Below the pieces are notes generated by a model, which saw nothing but the letters and a program-made list of their open reading frames with translations, was not told the origin of the DNA and did not search any database. A program made the translations under genes and the position numbers. From Bifidobacterium simiiventris (lineage in GTDB: Bacteria; Actinomycetota; Actinomycetes; Actinomycetales; Bifidobacteriaceae): a stretch of DNA of 64,000 bases. Position 1 is the first letter of the stretch; each line of letters begins with the position of its first letter. Shown here in pieces: positions 57,579 to 64,000 of the stretch. The stretch is taken from NCBI RefSeq assembly GCF_019331715.1, contig NZ_JAHBBG010000010.1, forward strand, positions 1-64,000, given 5' to 3'.

Positions 57579-58379
57579 ATGGCGTCCAAGCGCATCCCGC
57601 TGGTGGCTGGCAACTGGAAAATGAACTTCGACCATCTCGAGGCCACGTATTTCGTGCAGAAGCTCGTCTGGCTGCTACGAGACGCGCACTTCGACTACAA
57701 GCGCTGCGAGGTCGCGCTCATGCCGTCGTTCACGTCCATCCGCAGCGTGCAGGTGCTTGTCGAAGCCGACAACCTCAAGATCCGCTATGGTGCGCAGTCC
57801 GTCTCCGTGACCACGCAGGGCTCGTTCACCGGTGACGTGTCCGCCGACATGCTCGCCGCGCTTGGCTGCACCTACGTGATCGTCGGTCATTCCGAACGGC
57901 GCAAATACCATCCCGAGGATGACGCGAACATCGTCGACCAAGTGCGCGCCGTGCTCGCGGCCGGCATGCGTCCGATCCTGTGCGTCGGCGAAAGTTTTGA
58001 GGAAAGGCGTCAAGGCATCGAGCTCGACTTCGCCGTGGGCCAGGTGCACGACGTCACCCGCGATCTGTCGCGCGATCAGGCCGCCAAGCTCATCATCGCC
58101 TACGAGCCGGTGTGGGCCATCGGTACGGGCATGGTCGCCACGCCCCGCACCGCTCAGGACGCGGCCAAGGCGATCCGTGACGATTTGAAGGCAACGTTCG
58201 GCGCGGATATCGCCGACGGCGTGCGCATCCTGTACGGCGGATCCGTCAGCTCGAAGAACGCGGCCGAACTGATCCGCGAACCGGACGTCGACGGATTCCT
58301 CATCGGCGGGGCCGCACTGGACGCCGACGAGTTGGCTCGGATATCGCGGCTGACCATTGCCGTGGCGGACGGCCGCTGA
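57579..58379 (+). CDS. tpiA: Triosephosphate isomerase
   Basis: A 266-residue enzyme that interconverts dihydroxyacetone phosphate and glyceraldehyde 3-phosphate. The N-terminus has PLVAGNWKMNFD with the active Lys. The active His is in VIVGHSERRKYHPED near 107-121, and the catalytic Glu is in IIAYEPVWAIGTG near 172-184. GVRILYGGSVSSKN is the phosphate loop. Start ATG 57579 has TAGGAG upstream. It sits between pgk and secG. Confidence 0.97.
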   Translation: MASKRIPLVAGNWKMNFDHLEATYFVQKLVWLLRDAHFDYKRCEVALMPSFTSIRSVQVLVEADNLKIRYGAQSVSVTTQGSFTGDVSADMLAALGCTYVIVGHSERRKYHPEDDANIVDQVRAVLAAGMRPILCVGESFEERRQGIELDFAVGQVHDVTRDLSRDQAAKLIIAYEPVWAIGTGMVATPRTAQDAAKAIRDDLKATFGADIADGVRILYGGSVSSKNAAELIREPDVDGFLIGGAALDADELARISRLTIAVADGR

Positions 58380-58480
58380 CGTGACGGTCGGAGACGTCCG
58401 CATTCCAACGCCGCGAACGCAATGTTCAAGCCCTTGCGCTATGGTGTAGGGCAGTGTGATTTAGAACTGGAGGTTCTCAT

Positions 58481-58738
58481 ATGTCCGCTTGGGCCATCGT
58501 CAAGCTTGTGCTGCAGATCATCGTCGTCATCTTCAGCCTGCTGCTCACCCTGCTCATCCTCATGCACAAGGGCAAGGGCGGCGGCCTGTCCGACATGTTC
58601 GGCGGCGGCCTGACGCAGAACGCGGGCTCTTCGGGCGTGGCCGAGAAGAACCTGAACCGTTGGACCGTCATCATCGCCCTGCTGTGGGTGGCGATCATTA
58701 TCGCCCTCGGCCTGATGACCAAGTTCAACCTCGTCTGA
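58481..58738 (+). CDS. secG: Preprotein translocase subunit SecG
   Basis: An 85-residue membrane protein of the SecYEG channel. Two hydrophobic helices lie at 2-27 and 58-82, joined by the conserved loop HKGKGGGLSDMFGGG. The ATG at 58481 has GGAGG about 9 bases before. It follows tpiA by 101 bases. secG next to tpiA and pgk is a common actinobacterial order. Confidence 0.95.
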   Translation: MSAWAIVKLVLQIIVVIFSLLLTLLILMHKGKGGGLSDMFGGGLTQNAGSSGVAEKNLNRWTVIIALLWVAIIIALGLMTKFNLV

Positions 58739-58756
58739 TAGCCTATACGACATCGC

Positions 58757-58793
58757 AATGAGCCATGATCCCGATCGATCATGGCTCATTTTT
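58757..58793 (+). terminator. Rho-independent terminator after secG
   Basis: AATGAGCCATGATC (58757-58770) pairs with 58777-58790 and continues into TTT. This is a classic terminator and separates secG from ldh. Confidence 0.92.
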
Positions 58794-58814
58794 CATGAAG
58801 GAAAGGATCGACTC

Positions 58815-59765
58815 ATGGTCACCGCAAACCGCAATCGCGTCGTCATCGTCGGCACCGGTCAGGTCGGCTCGACCGCCGCGTTCGGCATCGTCACGCACGG
58901 CCTGTGCAACGAACTCGTCCTCATCGACCATTTCGCCGACAAGGCGTTGGGGGAAGCCCGCGACCTCGACGACGGCAGCGAATTCCAGGACCGTCACGTC
59001 AAGGTGCGCGTCGGCGACTACTCCGACTGTAAGGACGCGGACATCGTCGTCATCACCGTGGGACGCAAGCCGCCGGCGAACTCGAACCGCATGGCCGAAC
59101 TCGGCTTCACGGTCGGACTGGTCGGCGACGTGATCGACCGGGTCATGGCATCCGGCTTCGACGGCGTGATCATCATGGTGTCCAATCCGGTCGACGTGAT
59201 GGCCTGGTACGCATGGAAACGTTCCGGCCTGCCGCGCACGCAGGTGCTTGGTACCGGCACGGCGCTTGACACCTCTCGACTCAAGACCATCATCGGCGAG
59301 GAGACCGGCCTCGACCCGCGCAACGTGGGCGGTTTCGTCATGGGCGAGCACGGCAACTCGCAGTTCGCCGCATGGTCGACCGTCTCGCTTGGCGGCAAAC
59401 CGTTCGTGAGGTTCCTCGCCGACAACCAGAGTCGTTTCTCGTCCGTCTCCACCGCCGAGGTCGAGGAGAAGACGCGTCGCCGCGGCGACGAGATCGTCAG
59501 GGCCAAGGGCGGCACCAACTACGGCATCGCCTCCACCGTCGCCGGCATCGTACAGACGATTCTGTGGGACGAGCGCCGCATCGTGCCCGTCTCCACGCTG
59601 CTCGACGGCGAATACGGCGAGCATGACGTGTTCCTCGGAGTGCCCACCGAACTGCGCGCCAACGGCGCGAACGAGATCGTCGAACTCGACCTGACCGACG
59701 ACGAACTCGCCAAGCTGCACCGTTCTGCCGACATCGTCCGCGAGCACTGCGAGGGTCTGCTGTGA
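58815..59765 (+). CDS. ldh: L-lactate dehydrogenase
   Basis: A 316-residue NADH-dependent enzyme that reduces pyruvate to L-lactate. It closely resembles what I recall of the FBP-activated enzyme of B. longum. The NAD site is VVIVGTGQVGSTAAFG near 9-24. Catalytic Asp and substrate Arg are in TALDTSRLK, and the active His is in GEHGNSQF. The usual GEHGDS has Asn for Asp here. The substrate loop reads VGRKPPANSNRMAE, unlike the NQKPGETR of textbook enzymes. Start ATG 58815 has AAAGGA upstream; the open frame begins inside the secG terminator. The cof-type gene starts within its stop. Confidence 0.93.
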   Translation: MVTANRNRVVIVGTGQVGSTAAFGIVTHGLCNELVLIDHFADKALGEARDLDDGSEFQDRHVKVRVGDYSDCKDADIVVITVGRKPPANSNRMAELGFTVGLVGDVIDRVMASGFDGVIIMVSNPVDVMAWYAWKRSGLPRTQVLGTGTALDTSRLKTIIGEETGLDPRNVGGFVMGEHGNSQFAAWSTVSLGGKPFVRFLADNQSRFSSVSTAEVEEKTRRRGDEIVRAKGGTNYGIASTVAGIVQTILWDERRIVPVSTLLDGEYGEHDVFLGVPTELRANGANEIVELDLTDDELAKLHRSADIVREHCEGLL

Positions 59766-60607
59766 GCGGCGCGCGAGCCGGATACCGGCTGGTCGTCGCC
59801 GATCTCGATGGTACGCTGCTGCATGACGGACAGACGTTCGAACAGCGTTCCATCACCGATCGGGCCGTCGCGACGATCGAGCGTATGCACGAACGCGGCA
59901 TCAAGTTCGTCATCGCCACCGCACGTCCGGTCAGCACCGGACTCGCCTTCGCCGACAGGCTGCCGGCCGACGCGGTCATCTACCTGAACGGCGCGCTGAT
60001 CGACTTCGACCCCGCGCGATCCGACTTCGATCTGCTCACCGGCAAACGACCGGCCGAGGACGGCCATCTCGAAAAGATCGGTTTCCCGTCCTCCCGCGCT
60101 TGTGAGGTGTGCCGCGATTTCCTGCGTGAACTGCCGGGACTCAAGGTCGGCATCGTGATGGACGACGTGAGGTACACGAACTTCGACGTCAGCGTCTACT
60201 GGAAGACTCAGACGTGGCGCTACACCGACTTTTCGGACGGTGACGTCCCCGCCGGCATCGCCGACAAAATCACCGTCTTCCCCGACGACGAACAGTGGAA
60301 ACGGCTGGAGACGATGGTGCCGGACGATTTCGACGTGCACATCTCCGAAGGCACGATGTGGATGCTCATGAGCCCCGAGGCCAACAAGGAACATGCGCTG
60401 CGCATCGTGTGCGACCGGCTGGGCGTACCGCTGGAGCATACCGTCACGTTCGGAGACGACGTGATCGACATCGCGATGATGCAGGAGTCCGGGCTCGGCG
60501 TGGCCGTGGCGAACGCGAATCCGAAAGTGATCGACATCGCGGACGAGATATGCCCAAGCAACAACGAAGACGGCGTCGCGCAGTGGATCGAGGCGCGGCT
60601 GCTGTGA
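59762..60607 (+). CDS. Cof-type HAD phosphatase
   Basis: A 281-residue HAD hydrolase of the IIB (Cof) type. Motif I is VVADLDGTLLHDG near 11-23 with both Asp residues. Motif II is FVIATARPV near 49-57. A cap domain follows, and motifs III and IV are in NKEHAL and VTFGDDVIDIAMMQ. Members dephosphorylate sugar phosphates, flavin or pyridoxal precursors; the substrate here is unknown. The start is GTG 59762 over the ldh stop, so it is coupled to ldh. Confidence 0.92.
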   Translation: MSGARAGYRLVVADLDGTLLHDGQTFEQRSITDRAVATIERMHERGIKFVIATARPVSTGLAFADRLPADAVIYLNGALIDFDPARSDFDLLTGKRPAEDGHLEKIGFPSSRACEVCRDFLRELPGLKVGIVMDDVRYTNFDVSVYWKTQTWRYTDFSDGDVPAGIADKITVFPDDEQWKRLETMVPDDFDVHISEGTMWMLMSPEANKEHALRIVCDRLGVPLEHTVTFGDDVIDIAMMQESGLGVAVANANPKVIDIADEICPSNNEDGVAQWIEARLL

Positions 60608-60707
60608 TCTGCGCGCAAGGTCGGCCCGGCCCGACGATTCGCGCCGTCGCGGGCGCGTTCCACGTAACGGAATCGCGCCCGCCGGCTGTAACGGCTGCAC
60701 GCTAACC

Positions 60708-60734
60708 TGTTGTGCGGTAACGTAACGCGCAACA
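60708..60734 (+). promoter_or_regulatory. Hairpin ahead of the hisF ribosome site
   Basis: TGTTGTGCG (60708-60716) pairs with CGCGCAACA (60726-60734) with one G-U pair. It ends two bases before the AGGAG site of hisF and could affect translation. Confidence 0.4.
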
Positions 60735-60746
60735 ACAGGAGTGGAT

Positions 60747-61517
60747 ATGTCGCTGGCCATTCGAGTCATCCCATGCTTGGACGTCGATGCGGGTCGTGTG
60801 GTCAAAGGCGTGCATTTCGAGAACCTGCGCGACGCCGGCGACCCGGTCGAGCTGGCGGCCGAATACTATCGGCAGGGAGCCGACGAGCTGACGTTCCTCG
60901 ACGTGACCGCATCCAGCTCGCACCGGCAGACCATGATCGACGTGGTGGCCCGCACCGCCGAACAGATCTTCATCCCGCTCACCGTCGGCGGTGGCGTGCG
61001 TACGCCGGAGGACGTGGATTCCCTGTTGCGCTGCGGCGCGGACAAGGTCGGCGTGAACACCGCCGCGATCAACGATCCGACGCTCATCAGCCGCGTCGCC
61101 GACCGATTCGGCAACCAGGTGCTCGTATTGTCGGTCGACGCGCGTCGCGAACGCGGCGAACAGCACACGCAGTCCGGTTTCGAAGTGACGACGATGGGTG
61201 GCCGCAAGTCGACCGGCATCGACGCGATCTGGTGGGCCAAACGGGCCGAGGAGCTCGGTGCGGGCGAAATCCTGCTCAATTCGATGGATGCGGACGGCAC
61301 GCAGCAAGGATTCGATCTCGAGATGATCAGGGCCGTGCGCAAGGAAGTGAAGATCCCGATCATCGCATCGGGCGGCGCCGGCAAGGCGGCCGATTTTCCG
61401 CCGGCGATCGAGGCCGGCGCCGACGCGGTGCTCGCCGCATCGATCTTCCATTACGGCAAGGTCACCATCGGCGAGGTCAAGGATGAGCTGCGTCGCGCCG
61501 GCTACACCGTGCGCTGA
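60747..61517 (+). CDS. hisF: Imidazole glycerol phosphate synthase subunit HisF
   Basis: A 256-residue TIM barrel that closes the imidazole ring, using ammonia from HisH. The N-terminus has [19 protein letters not shown] with the catalytic Asp. [33 protein letters not shown] and IIASGGAGK are the phosphate and active-site loops. ATG 60747 is preferred over GTG 60741 because AGGAG sits five bases before it. hisI and trpE follow. The other his genes are not in the window. Confidence 0.96.
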   Translation: MSLAIRVIPCLDVDAGRVVKGVHFENLRDAGDPVELAAEYYRQGADELTFLDVTASSSHRQTMIDVVARTAEQIFIPLTVGGGVRTPEDVDSLLRCGADKVGVNTAAINDPTLISRVADRFGNQVLVLSVDARRERGEQHTQSGFEVTTMGGRKSTGIDAIWWAKRAEELGAGEILLNSMDADGTQQGFDLEMIRAVRKEVKIPIIASGGAGKAADFPPAIEAGADAVLAASIFHYGKVTIGEVKDELRRAGYTVR

Positions 61518-61580
61518 CCGGTCTCGCAGAACCGTAACGGCATATCGTCATCGCATCCAGCAAAGAGGGACGGACAGGTC

Positions 61581-62009
61581 ATGGAATACGACAACAGCAC
61601 GACACTCGACCCACGCATCGCCGAGCGTCTCAAACGAGACGCCAAGGGACTGGTCGCCGCGGTCATTCAGCAGTACGACACGCATGAAGTGCTCATGGTC
61701 GGCTATATGAACGACGAGGCGCTGCGCCGCACGCTCACCACCGGCCGGGTCACGTTCTGGTCGCGTTCGAGGCAGGAATACTGGCGCAAAGGCGATACGT
61801 CAGGACATGTGCAGTATGTGAAATCAGTGTCGCTCGACTGCGACGGGGATGCGCTGCTTGTCGAGGTCGACCAGGTAGGGGCCGCATGCCATACCGGCAA
61901 GCGCAGCTGTTTTCTCGAAGGAGGCCCGCTGCCGTGCGTCGAAGGACACCGTACGGCGACACAGACGGGCAGCGAAAACGCAGCGAAGGAACAGGAGGAA
62001 CGGGCATGA
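61581..62009 (+). CDS. hisI: Phosphoribosyl-AMP cyclohydrolase
   Basis: A 142-residue zinc enzyme that opens the ring of PR-AMP in histidine synthesis. [21 protein letters not shown] near 23-43 and [18 protein letters not shown] near 59-76 are typical. The zinc ligands are in [10 protein letters not shown] and [11 protein letters not shown]. It lacks the HisE part found in fused enzymes. Start ATG 61581 follows an AGGGACGG. Its stop overlaps the trpE start (ATGA). Confidence 0.95.
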   Translation: MEYDNSTTLDPRIAERLKRDAKGLVAAVIQQYDTHEVLMVGYMNDEALRRTLTTGRVTFWSRSRQEYWRKGDTSGHVQYVKSVSLDCDGDALLVEVDQVGAACHTGKRSCFLEGGPLPCVEGHRTATQTGSENAAKEQEERA

Positions 62010-63562
62010 GCGAATGCAGCGTCGAACATCTGACATGGGGCGCGACCTGGCCGAGCCGTGAACAGTTCCACGAACTGGCCGATGAAGGCTACCGCGTGAT
62101 CCCGATCGTGCGTCGTCTGCTTGCCGACTCGCTCACGCCGGTCGGCTTTTACGAGCGTCTCGCCGGAGGCAGGACCGGCACGTTCATTCTCGAATCGGCC
62201 GAATACGGCGGCACATGGAGCCGCTACAGCTTCATCGGAGTACGGTCGATGGCCCAGTTGCGGTCCAATGACGGCAAAGCGGACTGGCTGGGCACCGTGC
62301 CGACCGGAGTGCCGACCAGCGGCGACGTGATAGAGGTCGCGCACGCCGCGCTGAAGACACTCAAAGCGCCGCACGTGGACGGTCTGCCAAACCTGACCAG
62401 CGGTCTGGCCGGCACCGTCGGCTGGGATGCGATCCGCCACTGGGAGCCGACGCTGCGCGCCGAAGCGCCGAACGAGACGGGCCAGCCGGAGACAGTGCTC
62501 GCGTTGGCCACCGACATCGCCGTGGTCGACCATGTGTCCGGCTCGGTGTGGCTCATCGCGAACGCAGTGAACGTGGACGACAAGCCGACCCGTGCCGACG
62601 CCGCGTACAACGAGGCCGTCGCACGGCTTGATCAGATGCAACGTGACGCGGCCACGCCGGTCGACGGCGAATCACGTGTGAACGTTCTTGATGAGACGGT
62701 CGCTCAGCCCGAGCTGCGGTTCCGCACTGAGAAGAGCCATTACGAGCAGGCCGTGGAAGCCGCCAAGAAGCATATCGTGGACGGCGACGTGTTCCAGGTC
62801 GTCATCTCGCAGCGGCTTGACATCGATTCGCCGGCCGACCCGTTCGACGTGTACCGTGTGCTGCGCACGCTCAACCCGAGCCCGTACATGTACTTCATGA
62901 CGCTCACCGACGCCGAGGGCCGAGACTTCAACGTGATCGGCTCCAGCCCGGAAACGCTCATCAAGGTCGACAACGGACACGCGATGACATTCCCGATCGC
63001 CGGCTCCCGTCCGCGGGGCAAGACCCCGGAGGAGGACGCGCGCCTTGCCAAGGAGCTGCTCGCCGACCCGAAGGAGCGTAGCGAGCACATCATGCTCGTC
63101 GACCTCGCCCGCAACGATCTGAGCCGCGTATGCGACCCGACCACCGTCGAGGTCGTCTCGCTCATGGACATTAAACGGTTCAGCCACATCATGCACATCT
63201 GCTCGACCGTCACCGGCCGCGTGAACCCCGACATGACCGCGTTCGACGTGTTCACCTCGGCATTCCCGGCCGGTACGCTGTCGGGCGCGCCCAAGCCGCG
63301 TGCGATCGAGATCATCGACGAGCTGGAACCAGCCGACCGCGGCATCTATGGCGGCACTGTCGGCTACTTCGACTTCTCCGGCAATCTCGACATGGCCATC
63401 GCGATCCGCACCGCGTTCATCCGCGACCATGAGGCGAGCGTGCAGGCCGGCGCGGGCATCGTGCTCGACTCCGTGCCCGCCACCGAGTGGCAGGAGACGC
63501 GCAACAAAGCCGAGGCCAGCGTGGAAGCGGTCAAGATCGCCGCGCAGTTGCGCGCACTGTAG
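62006..63562 (+). CDS. trpE: Anthranilate synthase component I
   Basis: A 518-residue chorismate-using enzyme that makes anthranilate, the first step to tryptophan. The N-terminal part has [20 protein letters not shown]. The C-terminal chorismate-binding part has [46 protein letters not shown], and [19 protein letters not shown]. Start ATG 62006 has AGGAGG upstream and overlaps hisI. No leader peptide or attenuator was found because it follows hisI directly. Placement with his genes suggests a shared transcript. Confidence 0.96.
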   Translation: MSECSVEHLTWGATWPSREQFHELADEGYRVIPIVRRLLADSLTPVGFYERLAGGRTGTFILESAEYGGTWSRYSFIGVRSMAQLRSNDGKADWLGTVPTGVPTSGDVIEVAHAALKTLKAPHVDGLPNLTSGLAGTVGWDAIRHWEPTLRAEAPNETGQPETVLALATDIAVVDHVSGSVWLIANAVNVDDKPTRADAAYNEAVARLDQMQRDAATPVDGESRVNVLDETVAQPELRFRTEKSHYEQAVEAAKKHIVDGDVFQVVISQRLDIDSPADPFDVYRVLRTLNPSPYMYFMTLTDAEGRDFNVIGSSPETLIKVDNGHAMTFPIAGSRPRGKTPEEDARLAKELLADPKERSEHIMLVDLARNDLSRVCDPTTVEVVSLMDIKRFSHIMHICSTVTGRVNPDMTAFDVFTSAFPAGTLSGAPKPRAIEIIDELEPADRGIYGGTVGYFDFSGNLDMAIAIRTAFIRDHEASVQAGAGIVLDSVPATEWQETRNKAEASVEAVKIAAQLRAL

Positions 63563-63610
63563 CTATCGGTCTGTCCCGTATCGTCAGGTGACAACGAGAC
63601 CTGATGCGTG

Positions 63611-63657
63611 TGTGAGGGGGTTGTCATACAGGTTTTCTGTATGGCAACCCCCTCACA
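63611..63657 (+). terminator. Strong hairpin terminator after trpE
   Basis: Positions 63611-63631 pair with 63637-63657 over 21 bases with one T-G wobble and a five-base loop. It begins 48 bases after the trpE stop. Confidence 0.8.
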
Positions 63658-63815
63658 TTCGTTTCGACGGCTACAGTGCTGGGAATGGCGTGATACCCGC
63701 GCCGGGCCGGTCAGATGACACTATCCGCGTATGGATGTGATTTACGGATGGGCCGCCGCAATACAAAACCCATGCCGTGCGCATGCGCGGCTTGCATATC
63801 GATTGGAGACGACGT

Positions 63816-64000
63816 ATGACAGGACATGAGAATACGGATGCGGAGTTCCATGATACCGAAGATCGCCGGCAGCGGACAGGACGATATGCGGAATGGAGAA
63901 GATGGGGTTCTGCGATACTGGTCGTAGCATCGCTGACGATCATGCTGACGGGAGGTGCGCTGGCCTTGCGTCGTCTGAGCCGATCGGTGCCTTGGAACGG
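63816..64000 (+). CDS. Membrane-anchored or secreted protein, truncated by the window end
   Basis: The first 61 codons of a gene that runs off the window. GGAG lies seven bases before ATG 63816. The N-terminus is charged and polar (about 1-34, with many Arg, Asp and Glu), followed by one hydrophobic helix (about 35-54, ILVVASLTIMLTGGALAL) and then Arg-rich sequence. This looks like a type II membrane anchor, or a signal peptide with a long N-region. The function cannot be judged from this part. Confidence 0.65.
   Translation, partial: MTGHENTDAEFHDTEDRRQRTGRYAEWRRWGSAILVVASLTIMLTGGALALRRLSRSVPWN

Noticed and set aside
61886..62005. Forty-residue N-terminal extension of TrpE
   Set aside because: It overlaps hisI, is Arg-rich and not TrpE-like; ATG 62006 has AGGAGG directly upstream.

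Overview
The window is a GC-rich stretch of actinobacterial chromosome and looks like Bifidobacterium. Supporting signs are the succinate-CoA ligase pair sucCD next to a DUF6350 gene and purH, a fused cytidylate kinase/Der GTPase, an FBP-type L-lactate dehydrogenase of the Bifidobacterium longum kind beside tpiA and secG, HrcA with a perfect CIRCE operator upstream of hrcA-dnaJ, adjacent transketolase and transaldolase genes (the bifid shunt), and several genes that appear to be read from leaderless or near-leaderless transcripts. The species cannot be fixed from the sequence alone.

Layout. 1-240: end of an rRNA operon (5S rRNA and hairpins). 280-1333: peroxiredoxin and a DUF2510 membrane protein on the minus strand. 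1533-8091: one complete pyrimidine operon, pyrB-pyrI-pyrC-pyrF-pyrK-pyrD-pyrE, giving every step from carbamoyl phosphate to UMP. 8164-17797: accessory and transport region with an ABC-F ATPase, a LysR regulator, a heterodimeric ABC exporter, a MATE transporter and a HAD hydrolase. Between the convergent 3' ends of the exporter and MATE genes lies an unusual block of structured repeats. 17879-24751: NAD(P)HX repair enzyme, branched-chain amino acid carrier, transaldolase and transketolase, all on the minus strand. 25104-27492: hrcA-dnaJ under CIRCE control. 27639-30298: fructosamine-kinase-like protein, undecaprenyl-diphosphate phosphatase and a PAC2 protein. 30470-31065: six tRNA genes. 31247-37809: thrS, yebC, ruvC, ruvAB, yajC, apt. 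37927-43053: sucCD, DUF6350 protein, purH. 43140-47469: DUF3017 protein, aquaporin, pseudouridine synthase and the Cmk-Der fusion. 47661-56127: uvrA-uvrC-aroE-rapZ-whiA. 56298-63562: pgk, tpiA, secG, ldh, a Cof-type phosphatase, hisF, hisI, trpE. The window ends inside a membrane-anchored protein gene.

How the parts work together. Most of the window is core metabolism and information processing: pyrimidine and purine synthesis, lower glycolysis with lactate formation, the transketolase/transaldolase half of the bifid shunt, and His/Trp synthesis. DNA repair has two clear SOS-type LexA boxes, one ahead of ruvAB and one ahead of uvrA. Heat-shock control is shown by CIRCE. No CRISPR array, prophage, transposase or toxin-antitoxin pair was seen.

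The most unusual signal is at about 15155-15456. Two tandem copies of a roughly 102-base element are present, and the second is interrupted, in the apical loop of its first hairpin, by a related 98-base element. The stems differ in sequence between elements but keep their pairing and their short loops. The first copy also supplies the last codons of the upstream ABC exporter gene.
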